A stretch of 55,385 nt of DNA, from positions 1 to 55,385 of the forward strand of contig JAHECD010000018.1 in the NCBI GenBank assembly GCA_024641945.1, read 5' to 3'. The stretch comes from Rubrivivax sp. Lineage in GTDB: Bacteria > Pseudomonadota > Gammaproteobacteria > Burkholderiales > Burkholderiaceae_C. The number at the start of each line of letters is the position of its first letter. The first letter of the stretch is position 1. Both the position numbers and the translations under genes were made by a program. This document shows positions 29,050 to 41,198 of this stretch, piece by piece. Below the pieces are notes generated by a model that was not told the DNA's origin, ran no database searches, and worked only from the letters and a program-made list of their open reading frames with translations.

Positions 29050-30068
29050 GTGCGCGCTCCTTCGCCTTTCTTGAGTTGCGACAGCAGCAGCTTCGAAAGC
29101 GCGAGCACGACGAAGGTGATGAAGAAGAGAACCAATCCCAGGTACATCAACGAGGCTTGGTGAAGCCCTTCGCCGGCCTCGGCGAATTCGTTTGCGAGCG
29201 CGGATGTGATCGTGTTGGCGGCCTCGAAGATCGACAGGGAATCGAGCTGGTTCATATTGCCGATCACGAACGTCACGGCCATGGTTTCACCGAGTGCACG
29301 GCCGAGCCCGAGCATGATGCCGCCGACGACCCCGGTCTTTGTATAGGGCAACACGATGCGTGATACGACCTCCCAGGTCGTGGAACCCAGACCGTAGGCG
29401 GACTCCTTCAGCATCGCCGGCGTGACCTCGAACACGTCGCGCATGACCGCGGCGATGAACGGGATGATCATGATGGCCAGGATGATGCCGGCGGACAGGA
29501 TGCCGATGCCGACCGGCGGACCGGCAAACAGCGTGCTCAGATAAGGCACTTTGCCAAAAGCCGCTTGCAACGGCGCCTGCACATAGTCCGCCAACAGCGG
29601 CCCGAAAACCAGCAAGCCCCACATGCCGTAGACGATGGACGGAATCGCCGCGAGCAACTCGATGGCGATACCCAGCGGGCGTTTCAGCCACGAGGGCGAG
29701 AGCTCGGTCAGGAACAGGGCGATGCCAAAACTCACCGGCACCGCAATCAGCAGCGCGATGAACGATGTCATCAGCGTGCCGTAGATCATCACCAGGCCGC
29801 CGAACTTCTCCTGTACGGGATCCCACTCCGCCGTCCACAGGAAAGCGAGCCCGAACTGTTTCAGCGCCGGTGCCGCACCGATGACGAGCGATGCCAATAT
29901 CCCGACCAGAAGCAGCAACGTGACCCACGCCGCGCCGTGTGCCAGCACCGAGAAGACGGCGTCGGCCCAGGGCGCGACCCGTCTCCGCTCGGGCGGACGT
30001 CCCAGTGGCGTCGAGCTCGGCATGGCGTCTTTCTCGTTGTACGGAGTGGCTGGAAGTGTAGCGGCCAT
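29046..30068 (-). CDS. pstC: phosphate ABC transporter permease PstC
   Basis: 340 aa. After a polar N-terminus (to about 35) there are six membrane helices; the EAA loop is [15 protein letters not shown]. The ATG at 30068 is preferred over an in-frame upstream start because the extra residues would fall in the hairpin region after pstS. It follows pstS by 110 bases containing a strong hairpin. Confidence 0.95.
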   Translation of the reverse strand: MAATLPATPYNEKDAMPSSTPLGRPPERRRVAPWADAVFSVLAHGAAWVTLLLLVGILASLVIGAAPALKQFGLAFLWTAEWDPVQEKFGGLVMIYGTLMTSFIALLIAVPVSFGIALFLTELSPSWLKRPLGIAIELLAAIPSIVYGMWGLLVFGPLLADYVQAPLQAAFGKVPYLSTLFAGPPVGIGILSAGIILAIMIIPFIAAVMRDVFEVTPAMLKESAYGLGSTTWEVVSRIVLPYTKTGVVGGIMLGLGRALGETMAVTFVIGNMNQLDSLSIFEAANTITSALANEFAEAGEGLHQASLMYLGLVLFFITFVVLALSKLLLSQLKKGEGART

Positions 30069-30112
30069 GATTCCTTCTACCTTCTGTCGACCGGCGTTGC
30101 TCCGGGCGTGCA

Positions 30113-30159
30113 ATCGGCGCGCCGCAGGCGGTTCGAGAACCCGCTGCATGCGCGCCGAT
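30113..30159. repeat. large inverted repeat between pstS and pstC
   Basis: ATCGGCGCGC (30113-30122) pairs perfectly with GCGCGCCGAT (30150-30159), and an imperfect inner stem (CAG..GGTTC with GAACC..CTG) closes the loop. No T-run. Such structures often protect the upstream part of a mRNA and so raise binding-protein levels over the permease. Confidence 0.65.
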
Positions 30160-30178
30160 GGCGAGGAGATCAGTGAGG

Positions 30179-31216
30179 TTACTTAAAGGCAACGGGCTTG
30201 CCGGCCGCGTCCTTGATTTCACCCCATTGCCTGCGGACCATGTCCTTGACGGCGGTCGGCAGTGGCACATAGTCGAGGTCGTCGGCCATCGCATCGCCCG
30301 ACTTGTAGGCCCAATCGAAGAACTTGAGCGAGTTGCTGGCATTCGCCGGCTTCTCTTGGACCTTGTGCATCAGGATGAAGGTGGCGCCGGTGATTGGCCA
30401 GCTGTCCTTGCCGGGTTGGTCGGTGAGGATCTGGTAGAAAGATTTGGCCCAGTCGGCCCCGGCGGCGGCCGCCTTGAACGCCGTGTCGTCAGGCTTCACG
30501 AACTGGCCGTCCTTGTTGCGAAGCTGGACATAGGTCATCTTGTTCTGCTTCGCGTAGGCGTATTCGACGTACCCGATCGAGTTCTTCAGGCGTTGCACGT
30601 AGGTCGACACACCTTCGTTGCCCTTACCGCCGGCGCCCGCCGGCCAATTGACGGCGGTGCCCTCACCGACCTTGCTCTTCCATTCGGCGTTCACCTTCGA
30701 CAAGTAGTTCGTAAAGATGAAGCTGGTCCCAGAGCCGTCCGCGCGACGAACCACCGCTATGGCGGCGTCCGGCAGAGCTACGCCGGCATTGATTGCCATC
30801 AACGCGGGGTCGTTCCACTTCGTGATCTTGCCGAGATAGATGTCGCCCAGCAGTTCCCCGGTCAGCTTGATCTGCCCTGGGGCGACTCCTGCGATGTTGA
30901 CGACCGGCACGACGCCGCCGATCACGGTGGGGAACTGGATCATCCCGTCGGCCGCCAGATCGTCATCCTTGAGCGGCATGTCCGATGCGCCGAAGTCGAC
31001 GGTCTTGGCCTTGATTTGTTTGATACCGCCACCGGACCCGATGGACTGGTAGTTCAGCCGCGCCCCTGTGGCCTTGTTGTAGGCATCCGCCCATTTCGAA
31101 TAGATCGGCGCCGGAAACGACGCGCCTGCGCCCGTCATGTCCTGCGCATTTGACAGACCTGACGCCATGGCCAGGACGGCACCAGCAGCTGTGACTCGAA
31201 CGATCGAACTGAACAT
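30179..31216 (-). CDS. pstS: phosphate ABC transporter substrate-binding protein PstS
   Basis: 345 aa periplasmic protein with a signal peptide cleaved after GLSNA (about residue 24). Phosphate-binding segments are [34 protein letters not shown] and [12 protein letters not shown]. First gene of the pst-pho cluster; GAGG lies 8 bases before the ATG and a Pho box stands upstream, so it is PhoB-activated under phosphate starvation. Confidence 0.97.
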   Translation of the reverse strand: MFSSIVRVTAAGAVLAMASGLSNAQDMTGAGASFPAPIYSKWADAYNKATGARLNYQSIGSGGGIKQIKAKTVDFGASDMPLKDDDLAADGMIQFPTVIGGVVPVVNIAGVAPGQIKLTGELLGDIYLGKITKWNDPALMAINAGVALPDAAIAVVRRADGSGTSFIFTNYLSKVNAEWKSKVGEGTAVNWPAGAGGKGNEGVSTYVQRLKNSIGYVEYAYAKQNKMTYVQLRNKDGQFVKPDDTAFKAAAAGADWAKSFYQILTDQPGKDSWPITGATFILMHKVQEKPANASNSLKFFDWAYKSGDAMADDLDYVPLPTAVKDMVRRQWGEIKDAAGKPVAFK

Positions 31217-31254
31217 CTATGCACCTCTATGGTGTTGCAACGGTATGCCGACAC

Positions 31255-31295
31255 TTTAGAGACGCTGTATGACACCGTCGTGACATCCATGACGG
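31255..31295 (-). promoter_or_regulatory. Pho box and -10 of pstS
   Basis: On the minus strand CCGTCAT (31295-31289), ATGTCAC (31286-31280) and GTGTCAT (31275-31269) point towards pstS; the last two are 11 bp apart, the Pho-box period. TCTAAA (31260-31255) is a plausible -10 downstream, 39 bases before the ATG. Confidence 0.65.
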
Positions 31296-31327
31296 CCCAA
31301 CCGCGTGCGACCGTCACACAAGACGAG

Positions 31328-31356
31328 CCGTCATCGCTCTGTCATTAAACCGTCAT
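31328..31356 (+). promoter_or_regulatory. triple Pho-box repeat facing glmM
   Basis: CCGTCAT (31328), CTGTCAT (31339) and CCGTCAT (31350) are spaced exactly 11 bp, the clearest Pho box in the window. It is oriented rightward, away from pstS and against glmM. A weak GATACG at 31362-31367 could serve as -10. Confidence 0.6.
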
Positions 31357-31371
31357 GTCACGATACGCAAG

Positions 31372-32697
31372 TCAAAGGGTTGCAGCAATACGCTCCGCTG
31401 CTTTGCGTGCGACATCGGCATCGTCGGCTTCGACCATGACCCGCAGCAACGGCTCCGTCCCCGAAGGACGGATCAACACGCGACCGCGGCCGGTGAGTTC
31501 GCGCGTGACCGCTTCCTGCTCGGACGCCAGGTTCGGGTTCGAACGCCAGTCGGTGCCGGGCGCCAGGCGCACGTTGATCATCGTCTGCGGAAACAGCACG
31601 ACGCCGGCCAGCAGATCGGCCAGCGGCCGGCCGCTGCGACGTACGGCCTGCAGGATCTGCAACGCGCTGACGATGCCGTCTCCCGTGGTGTGCTTGTCCA
31701 GCACCAGCAGATGCCCGGAACTCTCGCCGCCGAGCTGCCATCCGCGAGCCGTGAGTTCTTCGAGCACATAGCGGTCGCCCACCTTGGCGCGCACCATGTC
31801 GACGCCCAGACGCTGCAATGCCAGTTCGACCGCCAGATTGGTCATCAACGTACCGGCAACGCCGGGTACGGGCCCCATGTAGGCCAGTCTGTCGGCCGTC
31901 ATCACGTAGAGAAGCTCATCCCCGTTGTACAGGCGCCCGGCCCCGTCGACCAATTGGAGCCGATCAGCGTCGCCGTCAAGGGCAACGCCGTAGTCCGCGT
32001 GATGCTCGAGCACCGCAGCCACCAAGGCATCAGGCGCGGTGGCGCCGACGCCCGCATTGATGTTGACGCCGTCTGGCGAGCATCCGATGGTCACGACGTT
32101 GGCGCCCAGTTCGTGAAACACGTCAGGGGCCACGTGATACGCGGCGCCGTGAGCGGCGTCGACGACGAGTTTCAGCCCTTTCAGCGACAAGTCGCTCGAG
32201 AACGTCGACTTGCAGAACTCCACGTACCGACCCGACGCATCGTCCAGGCGGGTCGCCTTGCCCAGGCCCGTCGAATCCTGCCAATTGGGCGGATCTGACA
32301 GCGCCGACTCCACCGCGCGCTCCCATTCATCGGGAAGCTTTTCCCCGCGTGCGGAAAAGAACTTGACGCCGTTGTCACCGAATGGGTTGTGCGAAGCGCT
32401 GATCACCACGCCGAGGTCCAGCCGCAGAGCACGTGTGAGATAGGCGACGCCGGGTGTGGGCAGCGGGCCGCTGAGCATCACGTCGACTCCGGCCGACACG
32501 AACCCGGCCTCGAGGGCCGATTCGATCATGTAGCCGGATATCCGCGTGTCCTTGCCGATCAGCACCGAGGGCCGGTCGACAGTACGCCGCAACACCCTGC
32601 CCACGGCATGGCCCAGCCGCAACATGAAATCCGCAGTGATGGGCGATGTGCCGACACGGCCACGAATGCCGTCCGTGCCGAAATAGGTTCTGCTCAT
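31372..32697 (-). CDS. glmM: phosphoglucosamine mutase
   Basis: 441 aa. Converts glucosamine-6-phosphate to glucosamine-1-phosphate on the way to UDP-GlcNAc for peptidoglycan and LPS. The phosphoserine is Ser102 in [14 protein letters not shown]; the metal loop is [13 protein letters not shown] and the sugar-binding loop [15 protein letters not shown] precedes the ATG. Downstream of folP, as in E. coli. Confidence 0.96.
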   Translation of the reverse strand: MSRTYFGTDGIRGRVGTSPITADFMLRLGHAVGRVLRRTVDRPSVLIGKDTRISGYMIESALEAGFVSAGVDVMLSGPLPTPGVAYLTRALRLDLGVVISASHNPFGDNGVKFFSARGEKLPDEWERAVESALSDPPNWQDSTGLGKATRLDDASGRYVEFCKSTFSSDLSLKGLKLVVDAAHGAAYHVAPDVFHELGANVVTIGCSPDGVNINAGVGATAPDALVAAVLEHHADYGVALDGDADRLQLVDGAGRLYNGDELLYVMTADRLAYMGPVPGVAGTLMTNLAVELALQRLGVDMVRAKVGDRYVLEELTARGWQLGGESSGHLLVLDKHTTGDGIVSALQILQAVRRSGRPLADLLAGVVLFPQTMINVRLAPGTDWRSNPNLASEQEAVTRELTGRGRVLIRPSGTEPLLRVMVEADDADVARKAAERIAATL

Positions 32698-32734
32698 TGA
32701 TCTTGTCCTCCGAATGCAAATAAATTTTCGCGGG

Positions 32735-33574
32735 TCAACCCATCCTTGCGGGTGTCAGCGCACTCCAGATCTTCAGCGCATCGACGGTCGCCGCGACATC
32801 GTGCACACGCACGATGGCCGCACCTTGCGCCACCGCGGCCACGGCGGCTGCCACGCTCGCCACCAATCGTTCGCCAGCGGGTCGGCCCGTCAACTGCCCG
32901 AGCAGGCCCTTGCGGGACCAGCCCAGCAGAAGCGGATACCCGAGCGCCAATATTTCGCGCTGACGCGATGCCAGTGCAAGGTTGTGCTCAGCCGTCTTGC
33001 CAAAACCGATGCCGGGGTCGAGCACGATCCGGTCGGCATCGACGCCCGCCGAGCGCACGGCTGCTGCACGGTCACGCAGGAAGGAACACACGTCGGCCAC
33101 GACGTCGCCATATACGGGCGCGCGCTGCATCGTCAGCGGCTCACCCCGCATGTGCATCAGGCAGACGCCTGCAGACGGATGTGCCGCAACCACCTGCACG
33201 GCGCCCACGCGTTGGAGCGCACGAACGTCGTTGACGATGTCCGCGCCAAGATCCAGTGCCTCTTGCATGACCCGGATGTCGCTGGTGTCGATGGAGACCG
33301 GCACGCCCATGCCCACCGCCGCGGCGATCACGGGAAGCACCCTCGCAAGCTCCTCCGCGGTACCCGGCCCCGAAGAGCCCGGCCGCGTGGATTCGCCGCC
33401 GATGTCCAGGATGTCTGCACCCTCCCCTACGAGCCGCTCGCAATGGGCAATAGCTTCTCTTGCATCGGCATGCTTGCCGCCATCGGAAAACGAATCGGGT
33501 GTCACGTTGACGATCCCCATGACGCGCGGCCTGGTGAGGTCGATGCGATAACGCGCAGTCTGCCAATGATCCAT
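32735..33574 (-). CDS. folP: dihydropteroate synthase
   Basis: 279 aa. Joins p-aminobenzoate to the pterin diphosphate in folate synthesis; the sulfonamide target. Motifs: [37 protein letters not shown] and the C-terminal RVHDVAAT. The start at 33574 (MDHWQTARY) follows GAGGC; a further upstream ATG would add unrelated residues and enter the ftsH terminator region. Confidence 0.95.
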   Translation of the reverse strand: MDHWQTARYRIDLTRPRVMGIVNVTPDSFSDGGKHADAREAIAHCERLVGEGADILDIGGESTRPGSSGPGTAEELARVLPVIAAAVGMGVPVSIDTSDIRVMQEALDLGADIVNDVRALQRVGAVQVVAAHPSAGVCLMHMRGEPLTMQRAPVYGDVVADVCSFLRDRAAAVRSAGVDADRIVLDPGIGFGKTAEHNLALASRQREILALGYPLLLGWSRKGLLGQLTGRPAGERLVASVAAAVAAVAQGAAIVRVHDVAATVDALKIWSALTPARMG

Positions 33575-33667
33575 GTCTGCCTCGATCGGGGTGGCCGATG
33601 CTGCCGTACTGCAAGTACCGTCGTACCGGCGCGGGGCGGGCGGCCCTGTCTCACAAACTCTGCCCCA

Positions 33668-33698
33668 CAAAAATAGCGACGGGGCCACAGGCCCCGTC
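33668..33698 (-). terminator. intrinsic terminator of ftsH
   Basis: On the minus strand GACGGGGCC-TGT-GGCCCCGTC (33698-33678) is followed by GCTATTTTTG. A strong terminator just past the ftsH stop, separating ftsH from folP-glmM. Confidence 0.75.
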
Positions 33699-33723
33699 AA
33701 TCAGCAGCGGTTCAAAGAACGAA

Positions 33724-35634
<1,911 letters not shown>

Positions 35635-35695
35635 CGAGGCTCCTTAAAAGCTCATACCGGCGGCCATGGATTCGGCCTGCGCCCGGTCTAACGCG

Positions 35696-35724
35696 TATAT
35701 GGGTTCGAGTTTAGTCCACACAAG
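35696..35724 (-). promoter_or_regulatory. sigma-32-like promoter upstream of ftsH
   Basis: On the minus strand CTTGTG (35724-35719), 15 bp, then CCCATATA (35703-35696) resembles the heat-shock consensus CTTGAA-N13-17-CCCCATNT. Transcription would start roughly 50 bases before the ftsH GTG. The rlmE-ftsH unit is heat-shock controlled in E. coli. Confidence 0.4.
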
Positions 35725-35762
35725 GCCCTGGCGCTCGCAACCTTGCCGGCGGCAAAGTTGGG

Positions 35763-36446
35763 CTATTTCGAGCCTTCCGTGACGCCGGATCGATTTTTCG
35801 GACCCAACCCGACAAGGAAAGTTTCAGCCGAGCGGTCACGCGACGCCTTGGGCTTGATCGGTTTGACGACCCTAAAGTTGTCCTTGAAGAGGCGAGCCAG
35901 TTGACTGTAACCGCTGCCATGGAAGGCCTTGCACACCAGCGCACCGTCCGCCTTGAGATGCTTCTGCGCAAAGTCGACCGCCAGTTCCACCAGATGTGCC
36001 ACCCGCGCTGCGTCCGAGGACGGGATCCCGGAGAGGTTGGGCGCCATGTCCGAAAGCACGACGTCCACCGGACGCCCTGCCAGGACACGTTCGAGTTCTT
36101 CCACCACAGCGTCCTCGTGGAAGTCACCACGGATGAAGGTCACACCTTCGATCGGTTCGAAGTCGAGCAGGTCGAGCGAGATGATCGTGCCGTTCAACGC
36201 CCCGGCGGCCGCACCTTCGGGTGCAAAGCGCCGGCGCAGGTACTGGCTCCACGCACCCGGCACAGCCCCCAGATCGACAACCACCTGGCCAGGCTTGATC
36301 AGCGCCAGCGCCTCGTCGATCTCCTTGAGCTTGTACGCCGCGCGGGCCCGAAACCCCTCCTTCTTCGCCATCTTGACGTACGGATCCGTCAGGTGGTCAT
36401 GCAGCCACGCCTTGTTGACCTTCTTGCTCTTTGTCTTGATTTTCAT
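35763..36446 (-). CDS. rlmE: 23S rRNA 2'-O-ribose methyltransferase RlmE
   Basis: 227 aa FtsJ-type enzyme that methylates U2552 of 23S rRNA in the 50S subunit. The SAM motif is [16 protein letters not shown] (the usual Gly-x-Pro-Gly as AVPG), and the K-D-K-E tetrad is visible in [23 protein letters not shown] and AETFLVG. The ATG at 36446 gives the basic start [12 protein letters not shown] and has TATTAT 9 bases upstream. Divergent from yhbY and upstream of ftsH. Confidence 0.95.
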   Translation of the reverse strand: MKIKTKSKKVNKAWLHDHLTDPYVKMAKKEGFRARAAYKLKEIDEALALIKPGQVVVDLGAVPGAWSQYLRRRFAPEGAAAGALNGTIISLDLLDFEPIEGVTFIRGDFHEDAVVEELERVLAGRPVDVVLSDMAPNLSGIPSSDAARVAHLVELAVDFAQKHLKADGALVCKAFHGSGYSQLARLFKDNFRVVKPIKPKASRDRSAETFLVGLGPKNRSGVTEGSK

Positions 36447-36454
36447 GCCGCGCG

Positions 36455-36461
36455 GATAATA
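36455..36461. promoter_or_regulatory. overlapping divergent -10 boxes of yhbY and rlmE
   Basis: One 7-bp AT-rich element reads GATAAT (36455-36460) rightward, ending 6 bases before the yhbY ATG, and TATTAT (36461-36456) leftward, ending 9 bases before the rlmE ATG. The two start codons are only 20 bases apart, so both genes must use it or promoters inside each other. Confidence 0.55.
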
Positions 36462-36466
36462 CGAGG

Positions 36467-36940
36467 ATGCCTGCCCTGACACTGACCGCCCCTGAACGCC
36501 GTGCCTTGCGCGCCGATGCCCACCACCTTGCTCCCGTCGTCCTGATCGGCGGGGACGGCCTGACCGAAGCCGTGGCGAAGGAAACGGATGCGGCCTTGAA
36601 CGCTCACGGCCTGATCAAGGTGCGGGTCTTCTCCGATGAGCGCAACGACCGCGAAGCACTTTTGGCGCAACTCACCGACCGGCTCGACGCAGCAGCCGTA
36701 CAACACATCGGCAAGCTGCTGGTGTTGTGGCGGCCCATTCCGGAAAAGGTGAAGCCCGAGCGCGAAGATCGACAGCCCGGACCGCGAATTGTCAAGCTCG
36801 TCTCGTTCTCGAAAAGTGGCAACCACAGGGCCACGGTGAAGAAAGTCAAGGTCTTTGGCAATCAGCGTGTCACGGCCGGCGGTTCCATCAAACGCAAGGA
36901 AGTGCGCCAGATCAGCCCGAAGAAGAAGGCGACGGATTGA
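36467..36940 (+). CDS. yhbY: CRM-domain (YhbY) ribosome-assembly RNA-binding protein
   Basis: 157 aa. The CRM fold covers about the first 95 residues ([20 protein letters not shown], the GxxG loop as [19 protein letters not shown]). Family members bind pre-50S particles. E. coli YhbY is about 97 aa; this one has about 60 extra residues, Lys/Arg-rich ([20 protein letters not shown]), probably more RNA-binding surface. Its 3' end overlaps the convergent DUF4149 gene by 29 bases. Confidence 0.9.
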   Translation: MPALTLTAPERRALRADAHHLAPVVLIGGDGLTEAVAKETDAALNAHGLIKVRVFSDERNDREALLAQLTDRLDAAAVQHIGKLLVLWRPIPEKVKPEREDRQPGPRIVKLVSFSKSGNHRATVKKVKVFGNQRVTAGGSIKRKEVRQISPKKKATD

Positions 36941-37385
36941 CAAGCGCGCCACTCGTGCGCCAGGCGAGAGCGCCAACGAGCAGAACCTTCAATGCGAAGA
37001 ATGCCGTGCTTGCGACATGCAATTGCCCGAAAGACCAGTGGCCCGCACCCGACCGGGCCCCGACCATCATCGGCTGAATTGCAAAGTAGCCCACCACGGT
37101 GCAGAACACCGCTCCGAGCACTATCGCGAGCTCCGAGGTGAATTGTGGGGCCCGGTGCCCGGCCTCGGCGTGACGCCGCGTCCTGGCTCGCACCAGAACC
37201 AGCAGGGCCACTCCGAGCAGCAGACTCAGCCAAGCCTCGTGGCCAAGCACGTAACCCGCCACGCGACCGGCATCCGGTCGATCAAGCATGACAAACGGGG
37301 CCGGCGCTGCGATGCCGGCGACGGCTAGCAAGATGCCCAGCCAGAGCGCCGACAGCAGACGTATCCAGCGCGCCGCGTCGCGCAT
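36912..37385 (-). CDS. DUF4149 membrane protein
   Basis: 157 aa with four hydrophobic segments (about 8-30, 45-65, 83-105, 120-142). Matches in character and position the DUF4149 proteins that follow greA in Burkholderiales. Function unknown. Its ATG shares one base with the greA stop (TGATG), so it is translated with greA. Confidence 0.8.
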   Translation of the reverse strand: MRDAARWIRLLSALWLGILLAVAGIAAPAPFVMLDRPDAGRVAGYVLGHEAWLSLLLGVALLVLVRARTRRHAEAGHRAPQFTSELAIVLGAVFCTVVGYFAIQPMMVGARSGAGHWSFGQLHVASTAFFALKVLLVGALAWRTSGALVNPSPSSSG

Positions 37386-37861
37386 CAGACGTAACGAACC
37401 GCCATGATCTCGTAGCTGCGCGCGCCCCCAGGGGCATTCACTTCGGCGATGTCGCCTTCGTTCTTGCCGATGAGTGCGCGAGCGATCGGGCTGGAAATCG
37501 AGATGAGTCCAAGCTTGAGATCGGCTTCGTCGTCGCCGACGATTTGATAAGTGACCTTGGCGCCGGCGGACTCGTCTTCCAGATCGACCGTGGCCCCGAA
37601 GACGACACGCCCGTCTGCATTCAGCGAAGAGGGCTCGATGATTTGCGCCGCCGCCAGCTTCGCCTCGATCTCGAGAATCCGACCCTCGATGAACCCCTGT
37701 TTATCCTTCGCAGCCTCGTATTCGGCGTTTTCTGAGAGATCGCCTTGTGCGCGTGCCTCGGCTATCGCCTGAATCACCGCATGCCGCTCGACCGACTTCA
37801 ATCGCTGGAGCTCGTCCTTGAGCTTGTCCGCGCCGCGGCGCGTAAGTGGAATAGTGGCCAT
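37385..37861 (-). CDS. greA: transcription elongation factor GreA
   Basis: 158 aa. N-terminal coiled coil with the acidic tip ([23 protein letters not shown]) that enters the RNA polymerase channel and stimulates cleavage of backtracked RNA, and a C-terminal FKBP-like domain ([18 protein letters not shown]). Separated from carB by an intrinsic terminator, so it may have its own promoter or depend on read-through. Confidence 0.96.
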   Translation of the reverse strand: MATIPLTRRGADKLKDELQRLKSVERHAVIQAIAEARAQGDLSENAEYEAAKDKQGFIEGRILEIEAKLAAAQIIEPSSLNADGRVVFGATVDLEDESAGAKVTYQIVGDDEADLKLGLISISSPIARALIGKNEGDIAEVNAPGGARSYEIMAVRYV

Positions 37862-37882
37862 ATCGTCCGAAGGTGCGTTCGC

Positions 37883-37930
37883 AAAAAGCGATCCGCCGCA
37901 GACTGCCTGGAACAGGCACTGCGGCGGATC
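37883..37930 (-). terminator. intrinsic terminator after carB
   Basis: On the minus strand GATCCGCCGCAG (37930-37919) pairs perfectly with CTGCGGCGGATC (37901-37890); an inner GCCTG/CAGGC stem extends it. GCTTTTTG follows. Strong structure ending the carAB operon or attenuating into greA. Confidence 0.8.
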
Positions 37931-37943
37931 AGGTACAGAAACC

Positions 37944-40900
37944 CTAGTGTAATTCGGCGTGCAATTCTTGCAGCGACTTGACCGTCAGGTCATCACCGTG
38001 CTTCAGCGCCTCGGTGGCGGCCTCCGACCCGGCCATGGTCGTGTAATAGGTGATGCGATTGGCGAGTGCGGCGGTTCGGATGTAGCGCGAATCAGCGATC
38101 GCGGTGCGCGTCTCATCAACCGTGGTGTAGACGAGCTGGATTTCGCCCGCCTTGACCATGTCTGCAATGTGCGGGCGCCCGTCCTTGACCTTGTTGACGG
38201 TCCGCACCGGGACGCCGGCTTCGCTGATGGCAGACGCCGTACCCTTGGTCGCCACGATGCCGAATCCCAGGGCATGCAGGTCGCGCGCCACCATCACCGC
38301 GCGCGCCTTGTCGGCATTCTTCACGGTAATCACGACATTGCCCTTGGACGGAAGGCGCGACCCCGCGCCGAGCTGGCTCTTCAGCATCGCTTCGCCGAAA
38401 GTCCTGCCAACGCCCATCACCTCGCCCGTCGATCGCATCTCCGGGCCGAGGATCGGATCGACCCCCGGAAACTTGTTGAAAGGGAACACGGACTCCTTGA
38501 TGCTGAAGTATGGAGGAACCACCTCGCCCTTCACGCCGGGCTGATCTGCAAGCTTCTGGCCCGCCATGCAGCGTGCCGCAATCTTGGCCAGAGGCTGGCC
38601 GGTGGCCTTGCTGACAAATGGCACCGTGCGCGATGCACGCGGGTTGACCTCGAGCACATAGACCACCGCCTGGTCCCCTTCGCCCTGGATCGCGAACTGG
38701 GTGTTCATCAGCCCGACGACGTTCAGCGCCTTGGCCATGACAGTCGCCTGCCGTCGCATCTCGTCCTGCAAAGCGACGCTCAATGTGTACGGCGGCAGCG
38801 AGCACGCGGAGTCACCGCTGTGGATGCCAGCGGCCTCGACGTGCTCCATGATGCCGCCGATCATCACGTCGGTCCCGTCGCCGATGCAATCGACGTCCAC
38901 CTCGATCGCATCGTCCAGAAAGCGGTCCAGCAACACGGGCGACTTCTCGCTCACGCGTACGGCTTCGCGCATATAGCGTTCGAGATCCTTGTCGCCATGC
39001 ACGATCTCCATCGCGCGCCCGCCCAAGACATAGCTTGGTCGCACGACCAGCGGATAACCGATCTCCTGGGCCAACTGCAGCGCCTGGTCCTCGGTACGCG
39101 CAGTCCGATTGGGCGGTTGCTTCAGCCCCAGCTCGTGCAGAAGCTTCTGGAATCGCTCGCGATCCTCCGCAATGTCGATCGAATCGGGCGACGTGCCGAT
39201 GATGGGCACACCGGCGCGTTCCAGGTCGAGCGCCAGCTTCAGCGGAGTCTGGCCGCCATATTGGACGATCACGCCTGTGGGCTTTTCCTTGTCCACGATC
39301 TCGAGTACGTCTTCCAACGTGACGGGCTCGAAATACAAGCGATCGCTGGTGTCGTAGTCGGTGGAGACCGTCTCCGGGTTGCAGTTGACCATGATGGTCT
39401 CGTACCCATCCTCGCGCATTGCCAACGCTGCGTGCACGCAGCAGTAATCGAACTCGATGCCCTGGCCGATTCGATTGGGCCCGCCGCCCAGCACCATGAT
39501 TTTCTTGTTGGCGGTCGGCTCGGCTTCGCATTCCTCTTCGTAGGTCGAGTACATGTAAGCCGTCTGGGTTGCAAACTCGGCGGCGCAGGTATCGACGCGC
39601 TTGTAGACCGGACGCACGCCAAGGGTGTGGCGAACTCCGCGCACTTCATGCTGGTTGGTGCCCAACAGCTTGGCCAATCGACGGTCGGAGAAGCCCTTGC
39701 GCTTCAGATGGCGCATCTCGGCGGCGGTCAGGCTCTGCAGCGCACGCGACCGCACCTGCGCCTCGATGGCGACGATTTCCTCGATCTGGGCGAGGAACCA
39801 CGGGTCGATCGCCGTCTCCTCGTAGATCTCGTCGAGCGACATGCCAATGCGGAAGGCATCGGCAACGAATAGCAAGCGCTCCGGACCGGCCTCACCGATC
39901 TCTGCGACGATTTCCTCGCGGTCGTCACTGCGCTCGCTCAGCCCGTCAATGCCGGTTTCCAGCCCGCGCAATGCCTTCTGCAGACTTTCCTGGAACGTGC
40001 GGCCCATGGCCATGACCTCGCCGACGGACTTCATCTGCGTCGTCAGGTGCGGGTCGGCCGCCGGAAATTTCTCGAATGCAAAACGTGGAATCTTCGTGAC
40101 GACGTAATCGATGCTCGGCTCGAAGCTGGCCGGCGTCGCCCCGCCCGTGATGTCGTTTCGAAGTTCGTCGAGCGTGTACCCCACGGCCAGCTTGGCCGCC
40201 ACCTTGGCGATCGGGAAGCCGGTGGCCTTGGACGCCAGCGCCGACGAGCGGGAAACGCGGGGGTTCATCTCGATCACGACCATGCGCCCGTCGCGCGGGT
40301 TGATCGAGAACTGGACATTGGAGCCACCGGTATCGACACCGATTTCGCGCAGGATTGCAATGGACGCATTGCGCAATAGCTGATATTCCTTGTCGGTGAG
40401 CGTCTGCGCCGGAGCGACGGTGATCGAGTCGCCGGTGTGGATGCCCATCGGGTCAAGGTTTTCGATCGCGCAGACGATGATGCAGTTGTCCACACGGTCA
40501 CGCACGACTTCCATCTCGAATTCTTTCCAACCGATCAGGCTTTCCTCGATTAGGAGCTCGCTGGTCGGCGAAAGGTCGATGCCTCGCTTGCAGATCTCTT
40601 CGAATTCCTCGGGGTTGTAGGCGATGCCACCACCCGTGCCCCCGAGCGTGAAGCTCGGGCGGATCACCATCGGGAAACCCGTGCCGCCAATCTCGGCGGT
40701 GATGCGCTTTTGCACTGTCCAGGCTTCTTCCAACGAATGGGCAATGCCGCTCTTGGCGGAATCGAGACCGATACCGGTCATGGCATCCTTGAACTTGAGA
40801 CGGTCCTCGGCCTTCTCGATCGCGTGCTCGTTGGCGCCGATCATCTCCACGCCATATTTGGCCAGCACACCATGCCGATGCAGATCAAGCGCACAGTTCA

Positions 40901-41186
40901 GCGCGGTCTGGCCGCCCATGGTGGGCAAGACCGCATCGGGGCGCTCTTTCGCGATGATCTTCTCGACGACCTGCCACGTGATGGGCTCGATATAGGTCGC
41001 GTCCGCCATGCCCGGATCGGTCATGATGGTTGCCGGGTTGCTGTTGACGAGGATGACCCGGTAGCCCTCCTCGCGAAGCGCCTTGCATGCCTGCGCACCG
41101 GAATAATCGAACTCGCACGCCTGGCCGATGACGATGGGGCCGGCGCCGATGATGAGAACGCTCTTGAGGTCGGTACGCTTGGGCAT
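37944..41186 (-). CDS. carB: carbamoyl-phosphate synthase large subunit
   Basis: 1080 aa, full length. Two homologous ATP-grasp halves, each with its phosphate loop ([29 protein letters not shown]), an oligomerisation domain between, and a C-terminal allosteric MGS-like domain ([21 protein letters not shown]). It makes carbamoyl phosphate for pyrimidines and arginine with ammonia channelled from CarA. 12 bases after the unknown gene that separates it from carA. Confidence 0.97.
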   Translation of the reverse strand: MPKRTDLKSVLIIGAGPIVIGQACEFDYSGAQACKALREEGYRVILVNSNPATIMTDPGMADATYIEPITWQVVEKIIAKERPDAVLPTMGGQTALNCALDLHRHGVLAKYGVEMIGANEHAIEKAEDRLKFKDAMTGIGLDSAKSGIAHSLEEAWTVQKRITAEIGGTGFPMVIRPSFTLGGTGGGIAYNPEEFEEICKRGIDLSPTSELLIEESLIGWKEFEMEVVRDRVDNCIIVCAIENLDPMGIHTGDSITVAPAQTLTDKEYQLLRNASIAILREIGVDTGGSNVQFSINPRDGRMVVIEMNPRVSRSSALASKATGFPIAKVAAKLAVGYTLDELRNDITGGATPASFEPSIDYVVTKIPRFAFEKFPAADPHLTTQMKSVGEVMAMGRTFQESLQKALRGLETGIDGLSERSDDREEIVAEIGEAGPERLLFVADAFRIGMSLDEIYEETAIDPWFLAQIEEIVAIEAQVRSRALQSLTAAEMRHLKRKGFSDRRLAKLLGTNQHEVRGVRHTLGVRPVYKRVDTCAAEFATQTAYMYSTYEEECEAEPTANKKIMVLGGGPNRIGQGIEFDYCCVHAALAMREDGYETIMVNCNPETVSTDYDTSDRLYFEPVTLEDVLEIVDKEKPTGVIVQYGGQTPLKLALDLERAGVPIIGTSPDSIDIAEDRERFQKLLHELGLKQPPNRTARTEDQALQLAQEIGYPLVVRPSYVLGGRAMEIVHGDKDLERYMREAVRVSEKSPVLLDRFLDDAIEVDVDCIGDGTDVMIGGIMEHVEAAGIHSGDSACSLPPYTLSVALQDEMRRQATVMAKALNVVGLMNTQFAIQGEGDQAVVYVLEVNPRASRTVPFVSKATGQPLAKIAARCMAGQKLADQPGVKGEVVPPYFSIKESVFPFNKFPGVDPILGPEMRSTGEVMGVGRTFGEAMLKSQLGAGSRLPSKGNVVITVKNADKARAVMVARDLHALGFGIVATKGTASAISEAGVPVRTVNKVKDGRPHIADMVKAGEIQLVYTTVDETRTAIADSRYIRTAALANRITYYTTMAGSEAATEALKHGDDLTVKSLQELHAELH

Positions 41187-41198
41187 GGTCTTCTTTGG

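Noticed and set aside
35635..35671. Tiny ORF (MAAGMSF) just before ftsH
   Set aside because: Too short and without its own ribosome-binding site; AAGGAG after its stop serves the ftsH GTG. A leader peptide cannot be excluded but is unsupported.
37959..39872. 637-codon open frame opposite carB
   Set aside because: Antisense of a highly conserved gene; no recognisable domain or ribosome-binding site.
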